Shown here one piece after another: positions 22,019 through 34,969 of a stretch of DNA of 64,000 bases. Made by a program: the position numbers and the translations under genes. The DNA is from Stromatinia cepivora (Eukaryota > Ascomycota > Leotiomycetes > Helotiales > Sclerotiniaceae): assembly GCA_014898415.1 (NCBI GenBank), contig RCTD01000005.1, forward strand, positions 558,001 through 622,000, written 5' to 3'. The first letter of the stretch is position 1. The number at the start of each line of letters is the position of its first letter. The notes below the pieces were generated by a model. It was given only the letters and a program-made list of their open reading frames with translations. It made no database searches and had not been told where the DNA came from.

Positions 22019-22454
22019 ACGTGGTTTATCACCGAGTGGATCATATCACCGAATGGATCACTCAATTTACATACAAAATTCGTCTGTGCGTAACCGTGCC
22101 CTTTCTTTATTTATTCATAGAATTTTTTGAAAATTGAATATATAAAATTTAATTATAAAAATGTTACAAAAATCTAATCTTTTTTCGAAAATTCGAATTA
22201 ATATAAGAATTATTATAAAAATAGTTTTTTTGTAACGAAAATCGTGACATTTTCAATTTTTTATTGAATATAATAGAAATATTTGTATAAAAATTAGATT
22301 TCTAAGAAATTAAATTTTTATTATTATTTTAAATTCTTTTATTTTTCAAAAATAATGATTAGTTATTAAAATAAGAATATTTAAAAATGGCTAATTTTGG
22401 TGTATTTTCAAATGATCCATTCGGTGATATGATCCACTCGGTGATAAACCACGT
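22019..22454. mobile_element. 436-bp element with perfect 44-bp inverted repeat, TA duplication
   Basis: The tip ACGTGGTTTATCACCGAGTG (22019 on) and the sequence up to GAATGGATCA at 22060 are repeated exactly in inverse at 22413-22454. TA lies at 22017-22018 and 22455-22456. The interior is almost pure A/T and non-coding. The form fits a Tc1/mariner (pogo/Fot-like) non-autonomous element. The arms contain the internal direct repeat TCACCGAGTGGATCA / TCACCGAATGGATCA. Confidence 0.85.
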
Positions 22455-22456
22455 TA

Positions 22457-24248
22457 TTATTTTTATCAATTAATAATTCAATTATTTTGAAGAATTTTTT
22501 GAATTTAAAATTAAATTGATTAAATTAAAGATAAATAATAAAAAATCTAATATTTCGAAATTTATAAAATTGAAAATCTTAATTTCTAATTAATTTCGAA
22601 GTTTTTGTATTTTAAAAAATTATATCAATAGTTATATTTCAGAATTCATTAAGATTTATATTAAATATAATAAAATTAATTAATAATCGTATTATAAAGA
22701 ATTCATTTAAATTAAATTTGATTTTGTAAAATCGTTATTGATTGAATTTTAAGATTTAAATTATTTAAAAGTTTTAATAAAATATAAAGAATTTACTTCT
22801 TTTTCTAAAATATCGAAAAATTCTAAAATATCAAAATTGTAATAAGATATTTAAAATGTTATTTATTATTAAACAAATTATATTTTTATATACGATAAAT
22901 ATTCCAAATAATAACTTTTTAACTTTTAATATCTCGTATAATAAATATCTTATTAATTTTAACTTCATTTATAACTAAAACTTTCAATTAGTATAAATTC
23001 AGAAAATGATTTATAAAATAACATTTTAATATCAATAGTTATATTTTAATTTTAATAAACTTAAATATCAAATTAATTTTTAATAATATTAAATAATTTT
23101 TTTGTTATTAATTATTAAAAAATGAATTATAATTTTATAAAAAATATTATATTTCATTACTAGATTATTATTATTATTATCAAAAGCTTTATTAAATTAA
23201 TTATTATTTAATAATTATTTAATAATTATTTAATAATTATTCGATCGATTTTAATAAAATTAATGATTTTGAAAATTCTTAATTGATATTTTAATAATTT
23301 TATTTCTTTTTTCATTTAATATATTATTAAAAGATTATATATCGAAATAGAATAATTTAAAATATTAGATAGTGTAGGTTTTAATAATTCGTATAACGTT
23401 TTGAAAAAAAATTATTATATCTTAATTAATAATATTATTAAACGAGATATCGAAAGTTAAAAAATTACTATTCGGAGTATTTACCGTTTTAAATAATATA
23501 TTATAGATTATTAAATATATAAATTACAAAGAATTAAGTTTTAGAATTATAATTTATTCAAATAATTGAAATTAGTTTTCGGATTTTGAAGTTCTTCGAT
23601 ATTAAGATTGTGATTCGGGCTTTAAAATAATTAATAAAATTCTAATAGTATAAGATTATTTAATCTGATTGAAGATATTACAAAACTAATTTAATGTATA
23701 GATTACACTTTAAATTTTTGAAGAATATCAAAAATTTTCAATATTCTAAAATTTTTAATAATGATTTCATATTAATTTCGATATATTATTTGATATTATA
23801 AAAAAGTTATTATTTTGAAGAATATATTAAATACTTTTAGAATGTTCAAACAGTTTAAAATTTAAATATAATACTAGGGTTCGATTGAATGATTGTATTT
23901 AATTTGAAGGTTGTAAAGATTTTTGCATTTTCCGGTTTTATCCGATAAATCGCGCTGTAACATGGGTGTAACAACCCCGCATTGCTGAATCTCGGCTCGG
24001 AGTCACTTACTGTTCTTGAGCGTGTCTCTTTTGAGAAATTCAGCTATATCAGAAAGAAGTGGCGTATTTTTCGAGTGATGGGTCCGGATTATAATGCCCA
24101 AGATACAGAGAAATACTACATAATGATACGCAAAAGTCTCCAAGCTCGAACCGCACCTGGACAATTATAGTTGCTTAACGCCGCCATATGCACTGCATAG
24201 GCTGAATCATTAATGATGGAGTATATGGGATCTCGATCTTGGTTGTAA
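22457..24248. other. AT-rich, gene-free block
   Basis: About 1.5 kb to roughly 23,940 is extremely A/T-rich, with runs of TTTAATAATTA (23,205-23,240) in near-tandem, typical of RIP-degraded repeat. From 23,950 base composition returns to normal. A 62-codon plus ORF (23982-24170, VMGPDYNAQDTEKYYIMIRK) reads like real protein but is unassigned; it may be a relic. Confidence 0.45.
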
Positions 24249-24540
24249 TGGATGGCGGAGGTCTACCTCCATTGGTTGTACAGGTTCAGATTCTGGAGAT
24301 CGGCCTTCCCCGCCTCTCGAGTTTGAAAATCGAAATTGACAGAGGGAGAGAGTATAGATGCCATAGACTGGATCTTCGTCACTAGATATATAGAAGGATT
24401 GCATCCAGTTCAACGGCTCACCGGAGAGCATCCACGCAAACCCACACCTCCCAAAACATCCCATCATTGCCATCATTTTCATTTTCATTTGTGCTCTATT
24501 CAGCAGGAAAAAAAAGTCGACCAATCCAATCTATTCTCAA
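24249..24540. other. Upstream flank of the RHS relic
   Basis: A 44-codon plus ORF at 24249-24383 and an ATG-less frame leading into the RHS gene are present. No start codon lies in the RHS frame between the stop at 24388-24390 and the first conserved RHS residues, so the true N-terminus is lost or moved. Confidence 0.4.
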
Positions 24541-27500
24541 GGATTCAATTTCAGCAGCTTCATACAGAAAGGCGTAGACCCTCGCACCGGTCAATATACG
24601 TGCACAGTTAATATCTATGAAACACCAACTCAAGCCAGGAATTGTCTTTCTTTCAAGCTATCCCTGACTTTCAATCTCCTAAACACACAAAACGTTGGCT
24701 TAGGTCAGGGGTGGTCATTTACTCTCCCTTCCTATGAACACCGCCAAGCAAACCCGACGGTTAATCTCTCGACAAGGCGAGTCATACCAAGTCACGGAAA
24801 CATCTGGAAGCCTATTTACTAAGGACCAAAAGCTCAAAAGCTCTCAGGTAAATAAATTAGAAGCCGACTCATACCAGTTCACGTACAAATCGGGACAAAT
24901 CGAAATTCTTTCGAATTTTAACGATAGCTACAAAAAGTCCATCCCGGTCAAACTATATGCCACCGCTGGTCGCTGTTTATCGTTCACATGTGTCAGGTCC
25001 GGCGAGCAGCCATTTCTCGAAAAGATTCAACAAGGCTCCGAGGTTCTTCTTGAAGTCAAATATGAAGACTCACAGACTGAAATAACCAGGGCTCCGAATA
25101 CCTCTGAAGCAAGTACTTTCACTCTCACATTAAGGAATAACCAACTGGATGAATTGTGTTTGCCTTTGGAAGGCTCACCATCTTGGAAGTTTGTTTACAC
25201 GGCATTCGGCCATTTGCAAAATGTGACCAGTCCTTCGGGCCTTATTGAGGAACTTCAATACAAGGAACAAGGGCATCGCATGCCACCAGGAGCACCCTAT
25301 CAAGCAATCCCCTATGTTATATCACATACTGCGCGCCCTGGAAATGAACAACCTCCAATTGTAACTTACTACAGTTATTCGGATCGCAATTTTCTCGCCT
25401 ATGACGGTGGCCAAAATTGGAAAGATGGAGAGGATAATTTGTATCTTACCCTTGACGACTATCAGTACACGGCAACCGTTCAAGTTGAAGGCGGTGCCGA
25501 GACAAAGCATACGTACAACAAATATCATCTTCTAGTCAGCTCTGAGCAGCAGAAAGGCACAAAGCAAATCATCCAGGCCATCACCTACCATGCAATTCCA
25601 TTCGCAGACTTTGAAGATCAGCCTGCGCAATATCAATTACCAAAGACTGTCGAAACCACGTATCAAGATACAGTCAGCCAAGCGAGTCGCACAGAAACGA
25701 GTCATCAGGTCTTTGACGATTGGGGAAATCCGACACAGGAAATCAAAACTAATGGTATCGCGACGAATCGTGTTTATTATCTACCAACAGGTGAGGATGG
25801 ATGTCCAGCCGATCCGCATGGCTTCCAACGATATATCAAAACGAAGACAGTGATTCCGGCAGCCAGTGATCATCAGGCGCCAACCCGAATTGAGTATTAT
25901 ACATATTCTCAGATACCCACAGCAACCGGAGCAAAAACAAGCTATTTTGTCGCCGTTCAGCAACGACAAACTTCAGAAGATAGCCAGCTCCTGACCACGA
26001 CTGACCACACTTATATAAACCAAGCTGAGACAAAAGATCATGGTCGCCTTCAGCAACAAGTGACGCGTCTCATTGACCAATATCCCACAACCCAGGACTG
26101 GACATATACTTATCCCGATAGCAATCAACTGAAACAGGCTATAACAACCACAACTTTCGATGCCTCTACATTTGGTGAAGGGATAAGCTATTCTATGTGG
26201 TCTGGATTGGCTTTGACCCATGAAAGTGAGGTTGGCATCTCAGACCTCTACACCTACGACAACCTGGGAAGACTAATCAAAGCAGTCACTTCTCCGGGCA
26301 CTCCTTTTGAGGCTGTAATACAGAATGAGTATACTTTTCTTAGAGATAATAACGGGTCACGCAGGATGGTGACTAACTGAGCAACAGAGTAGCAAGTCCA
26401 TGGAATACGATGATTGGGGGAAACTTTGTAAAGTGACCGAAAGCAGTGGCCTGGTTACATTATCTCTCACGGATCCAATCACTCAGACCAAGATTGAGGG
26501 CATCAAAGGTGAGGGTATGGTGAAGACACAGTTGAATATTTTCGACGTTCCAGTGCAGACAACACTATGCAAAAGTGACGACACAGTCTATAGCAAGATT
26601 GACTACACCTATGATGGCTTGGGGCGGCTCGTGAGCGAAACGGATCAGCTGGGTCGAACAACAGAGTACAAAGCGGACTCTTTCGATCGTATCGTTGAGA
26701 CCATCTGGCCTAACAACCGCGTGGTAAAAACGCGGTATGCAAATCAAACCACAGCTGTATTGCCTATGTCAATGGAGCTCAATGGAAGTACTGTGGGAGA
26801 GCAATCATTTGATGGATTAGGTCGAGTTACGCGTAGAACTGTTGGTACACGCACTACCAGTCAATCTTATGAAGGGGTTTCACCTGAGCCTGCTTGTATA
26901 ACAAGTCCAAGAGGAGACCAGCACAATCTAACCTACGAACCAGCCCTGGATTATATGCCGACAGGTCTGACTAGTAGCGATAATCTGACTACGGATACTT
27001 ACCAGTACGACGCTCAGACTGCAGTTCCAATACAGTTCATGAATTCTTACTCTACCTATGATCTGCAATACTTTCCTTCTGGCCTCCTATCGCAGGAGAA
27101 TATCCAGACCAGTGGAGGTCAGGTATTTTCTGCAGAGTATATCTATTCGATGTCTGGAAAGTTGCAGCAGTATACGGATATGAATGGGAAAACACATGAA
27201 ATTCAGTACGATGCATGCGGTAGACCTCAAACTATTGTACAGGGTCAATTGAAGGTCTCACTTGTCTATGACAATGCGAGCCGTGCGTCTGAAAGCTGTG
27301 TGGAGGACGGGACAAGTAATTCGCAAATAAAATCGTCTCTGAGTTACGATGATTTTGGTCGGGAGATCAAAAGATCTGTCTACAAAGGGGAAACGACATT
27401 GCTATACCATTTGAGTCAAATATACGGTGAAACCGGTCTGATCATATCTCGCCGCAAAGAGGAAGGCAATGGTGATGTGTCACGAGACGAGAGCTTTGAA

Positions 27501-29192
27501 TACGACATTCATAACCGTCTTGTTAAATATAAATGCCAAGGAAATCAGCCTCCTACTGATCAACAAGGACATCAACTTCAATCACAGGGCTTTATATTCG
27601 ATGACTACGACAATATAAGCCAGTGTTCAACAGTGTTTCAGGATGGGAGTTCAAATACTGCTGTTTATTCTTTTAGTGCAGAGGAACCTACTCAACTTAT
27701 CAAGATCACCAATACACATCCAGATTATCCACCAGAAGTGGATCTCGATTATGACGAAAACGGCTGCTTGACACGGGATGAACAAGGTCGGATATTGCAA
27801 TATAATAATATGAGTCGCCTAATCGCTGTGAGCGATGCGAACAACCAAATCCTCGCCGAGTACCAATATGATGGCACGGGGAAATTGGTTTGCCAGCAGG
27901 TACCGGGCGAGGCGGACACATGTGTTTTCTATCGAGACTCGCTTATTGTGGCCGTCTGTAAGGGAGATCGTAAGACTTCATTCTTATCTAACGAGTCAGA
28001 GTACTGGGGAGAAACGATATCTGAAAATAATCAAACAACCACAAACCTATGGGCTTCCGACGGCCAGCAATCTATCACAACAATACTGAATACTGGAGTC
28101 CCAGACCAGATTCAACATCAAGAATACACACCATATTGCTTCTCTGATCTATCGGCTGGGACCTCAATAGGATTCAATGGACAATGGAGAGATCCAGTGA
28201 CTGGATGGTATCACCTTGGCAACGGTTATCGCGTTTACAATCCAGTATTGATGCAGTTTCATACCCCGGATCCTTCAAGTCCTTTCACTTCTGGAGAGAT
28301 CAATCCTTATTCCTATTGCTTAGGAGACCCAATCAACCGCGTGGATCCGAGTGGTCACTTCAGTCTCTTCGGTATTCACTTCGGCTTTAAGGATCTCATC
28401 ATGGCAATCTTCGGTATTATAGTTGGCATTGCCGTCGGCATTCTTACTGCTGGTGCCGGCTTCGCAATTGAGGTGGGTGTGGGACTTGCGGCGGGCGTTG
28501 CTTCCGATGTGACATCAGGTGTTATTGGCGACTTGGCTGAAGGTAAAGTCCCGACCTGGAAAAGCGTAGGGATGGATGCTCTTGGTGGATTAATAGGTGG
28601 TATAGGTGGCGAGCTCGGTGGTGCAGTTCTGAAGCAGGGGATGAGGATGGTTAAGGCCGCGCCAATGGTTATCAAAAGAGCATTGGGTAGGGCAGGCTCA
28701 GCCGCTATCACAAAACCATTGGCTGGCGAGGCTGGTAAAAGTTTGGCTGCAATCGCGAAGAGCAGCATAAGGGGCGCCGCTCGAGAGTTTATTCCAGCTC
28801 AAGTTGCAGCACGAGGGGCTTTGTACGGTATCGATCCACCCAGTGATGAAAGTTCAAAAAGTCAAGCAGGCTCCCAGGCTTTATCTTCTAGCAGTGATAA
28901 AATTGGTGCGCCAAGTAAGCCTTTAGGAAATCATGGGCCTGCTCATATTGGTAGCCACCCTTTTTACTTTGAGAGAGGATCCTCCATCGCGAGAAATACC
29001 ATACGGCCTGCTAAGAAAGAGGGCGCTGATGTCAGTGCACATATTATGACGATGCTTGCGAGCAGCTATGGCTCAGAGACTGGAGCCGGACAATCCTTTG
29101 TGACAAATTTATTAAATCGGGAAGCCAGGGTCGCTTATGGTCCATTGACAGCCAATCCGTCTAAGCGAGATTCTGGGTCTAAACAGCATTAG
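24541..29192 (+). pseudogene. RHS/YD-repeat protein of bacterial type, broken by two frame changes
   Basis: Three frames in sequence cover a protein of about 1,540 residues. It opens with the N-terminal hallmark FNFSSFIQKGVDPRTGQY (24544 on), continues in a second frame (24,775-26,370) and a third (26,385-29,192). YD-type repeats are frequent (DNLGRLIKAV, YDGLGRLVSET, YDACGRPQTI). The RHS core-associated segment is intact near 28,205-28,360: WYHLGNGYR, then SPF, NPYSYCLGDPINR and DPSGH. After it come Gly/Ala-rich hydrophobic spans and a variable tail, the layout of polymorphic RHS proteins, in which the tail carries the effector part. I recognise no catalytic motif in this tail. Frame changes are single-base events at about 24,771-24,776 and 26,371-26,385; no ATG lies in the first frame. 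There are no introns over 4.6 kb, unlike neighbouring fungal genes. The nearest style is Pseudomonas-like, which suggests horizontal transfer. Confidence 0.85.
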
Positions 29193-31025
29193 CTGAAATT
29201 GATCTGTTGCTTTTTTTAACTCTCTACTTAAGGAAAAGTCCAATTTTTTCAATTATGTTTATTGATGCTATATTTCAACCAACATCTGGAATTTGAATGG
29301 TGGTCAAGACCAGATACGACATTTACTTGAAGGAATGCAACCGAATTTCCTTTCACAAGCATGGCACGCACGTACGCCAAATTCTCAGATAATGTTATCT
29401 ATGAACAAGTGGAAGCAACACCAACTGCAGAAACCACCGAGATTTGAATCGTCGGCTCCCAATCCGTCAACCTAGAGATATTTCTATTAAGAGTTCTAAC
29501 AGATCTCGGTACAATTTGGTTTATTGATCTTAATATAACAAATTTGGTTCACTAACATTCATCCATGAGTTTGGTTTACTTATATTCATTCGGTTCGAAG
29601 ATGTGAAGATTATATTTTTACTTGTGTTTTGAGGATTTTGATAGTTTGATTCAACTTTAGGATATTGAACAGGAACTTTCTTACTCACATTCATATGTTC
29701 AATTTAAGATGTGAAGGATCCTTTCTTCTTCTCTTTTGTTCTGGGGTGTGGACAATGCTGCTTCCCAATGCTGAACACCTGTCTTCATTCTCTATGCGAT
29801 TATAGCTGCAGCTTATCTGCTCAGATAACAATTAATGAATCAATTATTACCCTTTCACCACTATTGTCTTCTCCATATCCTCAACTCAAAAATTAAAATC
29901 CTAACAACAGGCTAATAGCAAATAGCAACACATGACGGCATGTCACGTCTCCATTACATTCCATATATCGAGATAGCTTAGTAGTCAACGATTCATATAT
30001 TAGAATCAATTAGACATATTGTACAATAATACATGATTTTAAGACTATAATAAAAAACTTTCACGATACTTCTACTTAATACAGGAGATGAAATTCTTCC
30101 CAAAAAAATCAAAAATCAAAATCAAAATGCCAAGTGTAAGTACTAGTAGGTATGAAGTATTATAAATATTAATAAATTATTTCTCTATCAATAATCACAA
30201 AACTTCGTCTGTGATTTTTTTATACTTTAGATTTATATCCGAGTAAAATCGGCGAATAGCTAGCTATTGAAATAATTATAATTATAATTCATTGATTAAA
30301 GCTAGAATCGAAGTTCAATTAATGATACAGGAAGGGGATGTGCACTGTTTTCTCCATCAATTATTCTATTCTAGCATCCATGCGTCACGTTTATTTCAAT
30401 CGATCCCGTAATATTCTGCATGTCACGTGAAAGTGTTGAATTTGATGGGGCGTGACATATAATTTTCTGATCTGTATTTTTCGTCCGGACCAGAAAGGAC
30501 TTATACTTCTTGTATACAGTAGTAGTACTTAGTACCCTCACCAAGTTATGATTTGTTCAATTTATGGGGTGGGTTTCGGCGCTTGGCTGGGTGAGACCCA
30601 ATATGTTCAATAATCCGAGGTACATGCAGTTCAACAATGAAGGATTTCGATATTTAAATAATTTTGAATATTAAATTTATTGAAATAATGACTTTATCGA
30701 ATGATTAAAGCAGTCTTGAAGATTGAAAGATTGATAGATTGATAGATTCATATCGTATTGCAGACCGGAGTATTAGATATATTGATTAGGCCATGAAAAT
30801 CAAGAACGACTATATCCATCGTATCGCATGTTGGCTCAAATAACCGAGTTAAAAGGGGCAAAATGGCAAAAGTAATTTATGGGTATATCTATTCTCATGA
30901 AACATGAAACATGAAATTACATCTCCTTTTCCTCCACAACACTCCTCGTGCCAGCCTGATACTCCGGACTCTCTGGGTCATAACTCACAACCATTAGGTA
31001 AAGAACATCCTAATCACAATTAGCT
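29193..31025. other. Long intergenic region, no gene seen
   Basis: Mostly AT-rich without clear repeats. Small frames at 29293-29475 and 29711-29896 are not convincing. GTCACGTGAAAG-like and TGTCACG words near 29,945 and 30,420 contain CACGTG-type E-box cores (ATGTCACGTG at 30,420). No element ends were found. Confidence 0.4.
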
Positions 31026-32586
31026 CTACGCCCGCATAATTTCTTCTGCGGAAAAATCGAAAAGGAAACTAACTTTCTGCAATATCCTCTTCACGAGACC
31101 CGGTTTTCTCTTTCTCCTAAGTCCCGTCTCTGGAGTAATGACTTCGCCTCTTCGGTGCGCCATTCTAATTCTCTTGTTTTGTCTTCTTTCTCCTCTGGCG
31201 GCTCTTCGCTCCGTTCTTCGCGCTTGCGGATTGATGTGGCCGCCGGTTATGAGAGATATGAGAGACCCGCTGTTAGCCGGGTGACTGGGGTCAGAGTAAC
31301 GCGAGAGGAACTGCGGTTTCGGTGTCGTTAAAGAGCTATTTGGGTTTTGCATTGCCTGTTTTTATTATGTTAGAGCTTGTGGGGAAGCGAAGGAAAGCTA
31401 GAGAAAGCTGTCGGGGTGAGGAAAGTGAGGAACTAACATATTTGGCTTGGGCTCGACGATCGAAGTAATCGGTGACGAACTTTCCACTGTCCTTGAATTT
31501 GTTACTTTTCTGGGCATTTTCACTTCCCTCAACCTCAGCAATTTGATCTAATGCTGGGAAAATCAATGGTGCTGCTTCTGGCATTTCGAGTTCTCCATAT
31601 GTTGTTCCGCTTGACAGTTTTATATTCTTCAATGTCTTTTTGAAACCTGTGGTTGTATCGTCAAGGGATGATGCAATGGCTTTGGTAATATCAACAGAAG
31701 CATGGGTTGCTGATGATTCGGGCTTATACGTAAGTATCAAGCAGTAAAGACCACGAGGCATGAAGAACTCATTATTCATTCTATCGAGAAAAGTATTCGT
31801 CCTGCGGAATATTTATCAGCTCATGACCAATATTGAAATATAGGAAACCAACCTCGATCGTGCCTGAAGCTCCATAGCCACACCAACCGCAAACTGAGTA
31901 GCGATTGATACACCCATCGTAATGGGGCCAGGCACAAAACCTACAATGCCAGCCGCTGCATTTATAACATTCAACCATGGAGAAGATTTGCTTGCGTGGT
32001 AGAAAGTTTTCAAGAAATCTAGAAATGTAGTTTGGTCGATCCCACAATCTTCCAAAACGGGTGCATATGCTCTAATAAATCCACGCTTCTTATCCCTTGG
32101 TCTGCGTTGTGGGAGGATTACCGGGCAAGGCAATTTCGGCTTCGCAGCACTATATGCTGGAGGTGGATGATTTCGTATGAATACATTGGTAAGTTCGTCG
32201 GCATCTTGAGAAGACTCCTCGGAAGGACTAGCCGGACCGGACCTATTTGCCGCTTCGTCTAAAGCCCAAGCTTCCTCATCCCCTTCCTCAGATTCGGTAT
32301 CCGAAGAATCCTCATCCTCAAATTCCTTTTCGAGTTTGTACTTTTCTTTCTCATTTATTGGTATAGCCTGGCCTTTGGTTATCATTTTATCGGCTTCCTC
32401 GGGGGATACCTCAATATATTGAGGAGAGGCATCGTCGTAAGCGTGACCCAATTGCGCGCCCTCTCGACTGCTTTCACCATTGTCCGAAGAAGCTTGGAGG
32501 TTTGTTGAGGACTTATTTCGATGATGGTGTATTGTTTCGGATACAAGACCGACTCCTGACCCGATGAGTTTAACTAGAATGCCCAT
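31026..32586 (-). CDS. Conserved fungal protein of unknown function, three exons
   Basis: Exons 32586-31853, 31801-31438 and 31355-31026 give 475 residues. Introns 31802-31852 (donor GTTGGT) and 31356-31437 (donor GTTAGT) end in AG and keep frame. The start at MGILVKLIGSGVGL is preferred over an in-frame ATG 60 bp upstream because family members begin this way. The N-terminal third is acidic and serine-rich (EKEFEDEDSSDTESEEGDEE). The conserved core runs from KRGFIRAYAPVLEDCGID through FLDFLKTFYHASKSSPWLN and a hydrophobic stretch (IVGFVPGPITMGVSIATQF) to MNNEFFMPRGLYCLILTY. The C-terminus is strongly basic (RRTERRAARGERRQNKR). I know this architecture from many filamentous fungi, but no function is established. 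The hydrophobic stretch could associate with membrane. Confidence 0.82.
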
Positions 32587-34969
32587 AATTGTAATGAAGG
32601 TTTTGTTAATGAAATGGAAGTATTGGATTAATTGATAGATTTTCAATCGATGATAACAATGATTTTAAAGAATGAAAAGATACTTGGCCCAGCTTTACCT
32701 CTTATTATATACACATCTCATGCCATCTCACCTAATTGCATCGTTTCACAAAGGTCATTAAAGGGAGCTGAGCGGCTGCCCCCTACAGGTCTCAACATCT
32801 TGCAAACCTCATTTGGTTAAAGATGGGGGTGCTGATTCCGCTGCTGGTGGATTAGCGGTGGATTATGTGCATATGATCCGTGCACCCTTCCTTCCTGTGT
32901 AAAAGTGGCTGTGCACCTTAAAATATTAGAGCAACATTAGAGCATACTTTACCTATTTGAGACCATCAATTCGTAGGGCTAGAATTCTGTGGATTTTGCA
33001 CAGCCCAATTGTTTGGACTCACTGAACGAAATGTCTTACAATTGCCTCGATGAGTCAGCTATATTACCGTCAATTAAGCATTGTGGATATTATGTCAGAT
33101 TGCACATCAAGCTTCACTAAAAAGCTTGGCTTTCCGAAATTATGAGATATTCTTAGACGACACATTAAGCCACTCCATTATGTGTTAAAGATTGATGTGA
33201 TGTTGTTTGCGAAATGGTAATGAAGAAGGATTGATGCTTTCGCTGCAAACACGCTATGAGCGACAGCAAACACGAAGCCTCTTGCTGGGATGGCATCCAA
33301 TCTCTTGCTCTTGTATGTGACTTGAGTGCGGGATGGATCAGCCACTGCCAATATTCAACAATGGGTGCAGGACTTGCGATTATTAGAGGGCCTGCTCGAA
33401 AAAATGATGACGGCAATGCCGCTTGTTGAGCAACAGGACTAATGGCTCTGAAACCGAGAATCTCCGAGATATAAGTATCATTGGGGCCATCTATAATTGG
33501 GAAAAATGATTCTAAAGTTGGAGTTCCTAAATGAATTATAGGATGTATAATTCCTAAAATATGGACGAAATATATTTACCTTTTCCCTTGCGCATACCAC
33601 TATCACGAGTAGATAAAATACGACGGCTCATACCGTCTGTCCCGATGCTAGGAGTCCGGTCGTTTTCTTCCAAAAGGCCAAATGATGAGTTTTTATACGC
33701 CAAGTATTTAAACTACTATGTTCTATCTCGATTAACAAGATATCGTCGGTGATGTTGAATCTCAGGAGTATCGGATCATCTTCCGAAGGTGGAAAGAATA
33801 TTGGTTTTTTTTGGACGACTCGGCGCGCACTCAAACTTAGACCGTACCAACTACGTTTCCGATTCTTCTACGATTCATTCTAGTGGCTCTTCTTACATAT
33901 CACAGATAGAACCTCAGTCGTGCCTCCCCGCCACTGTACAAGAAATCCATACATGTATAATTGGGGAGAGCATCCAATCCATCAATAACTATTAGGACAT
34001 GCTGTTCTTATTTACCAAAAACCTCAAATATCCCTTCATAGTATTTATGATGGCTCTTACTTGAGCCTTGAAATCTTCCATATTGGCCCTGATTCTAATT
34101 CCACAACGAGATCCGGATTTGGGCTTGAAGCAAAAAAATTAATATTATAGTCTAAATGTAGGACCATGAAAGGTCTAGTTGGGTTTATCCAATCTGCTCC
34201 CCCGCAGGTAGGAATTAAAAGTGCGGTAACCCTAATCTCCATTCCAGTCTTTTTCTGCCTCATTGTCCCAGACATGATTACTGCAGCATGCATAACGAGA
34301 TATATTTCACTTTCTTCACAAGGTCTCCAAAGGGGAAACGGCTTATTCGGATGATTCCCGAGTTCAGCAAGGTAACTTCATCGGTATGAATATTGTACAT
34401 AGAGAGAAAAGCTTATCGTTGGCTTGAAGTGAGTATATGACTTATCCGTGTATAAATACTCGCAGACACTATGTATTAAAAGCATCTTGGGAGATACTGG
34501 TGATGGGTTATGTAAAGAGGATGCACATTCATTCTCCCAGGGAATTTTCAATTAGCGAATAGGAAGAGAATAATGAGGGAATAATATGGGAATGAAGAGG
34601 TGATTAAGTGGTAATAAATTCACAAGTGTTTAGATGAATAGTTAAAACACGATGCAAAATCAATATCAGATTTGTATTTGTATAGACAATTTATTATTAT
34701 CGCGATCCGTGTCGCTATTATGAAAGGTATGTGGATTAGAATACATTAGAGCGTCCCCTGCGGTACTGTGTAGTATGGTATCTCTCGCTCAAAACAAAGT
34801 ACAAAGAGTCAAAGAAAATGTCGTCGCGGTCGTATCATTACGTAAGGTCCCTTCCCTCCTCTCTTCCCTCCTTCACCAACAAACTCAACATCCATCCAAT
34901 TCACTATTTTTCTCCCCATCAATTATCCTCCATCCCATCCTCATCCCCCCAGCACCAAAACCAAGAACC
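32587..34969. other. Long intergenic region with possible gene relics
   Basis: Minus-strand frame 33,540-33,165 reads like real protein (SEILGFRAISPVAQQAAL, ALPSSFFRAGPLIIASP) and may be an exon of a lost gene. Upstream frames at 33,834-33,628 and 34,293-34,057 are similar in quality but do not join to it by obvious splice sites. I could not name a family. The stretch 34,400-34,969 holds nothing recognisable. Confidence 0.35.

Noticed and set aside
24210..24524. 104-codon minus ORF with Met-rich N-terminus
   Set aside because: It overlaps the 5' flank of the RHS relic, has no known motif, and the Met run mirrors a CAT-rich stretch on the plus strand.
28376..28768. 130-codon minus ORF, Ala/Pro-rich
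   Set aside because: Antisense of the Gly/Ala-rich region of the RHS relic.
24541..29192. RHS region as bacterial contamination
   Set aside because: It sits in one contiguous sequence between fungal-type genes and fungal transposons, and it is decayed. Assembly error is not fully excluded, so the long-read check is listed.
31336..31779. Separate gene at 31.3-31.8 kb
   Set aside because: Splice sites at 31802-31852 and 31356-31437 join it in frame to the flanking ORFs as one three-exon gene.
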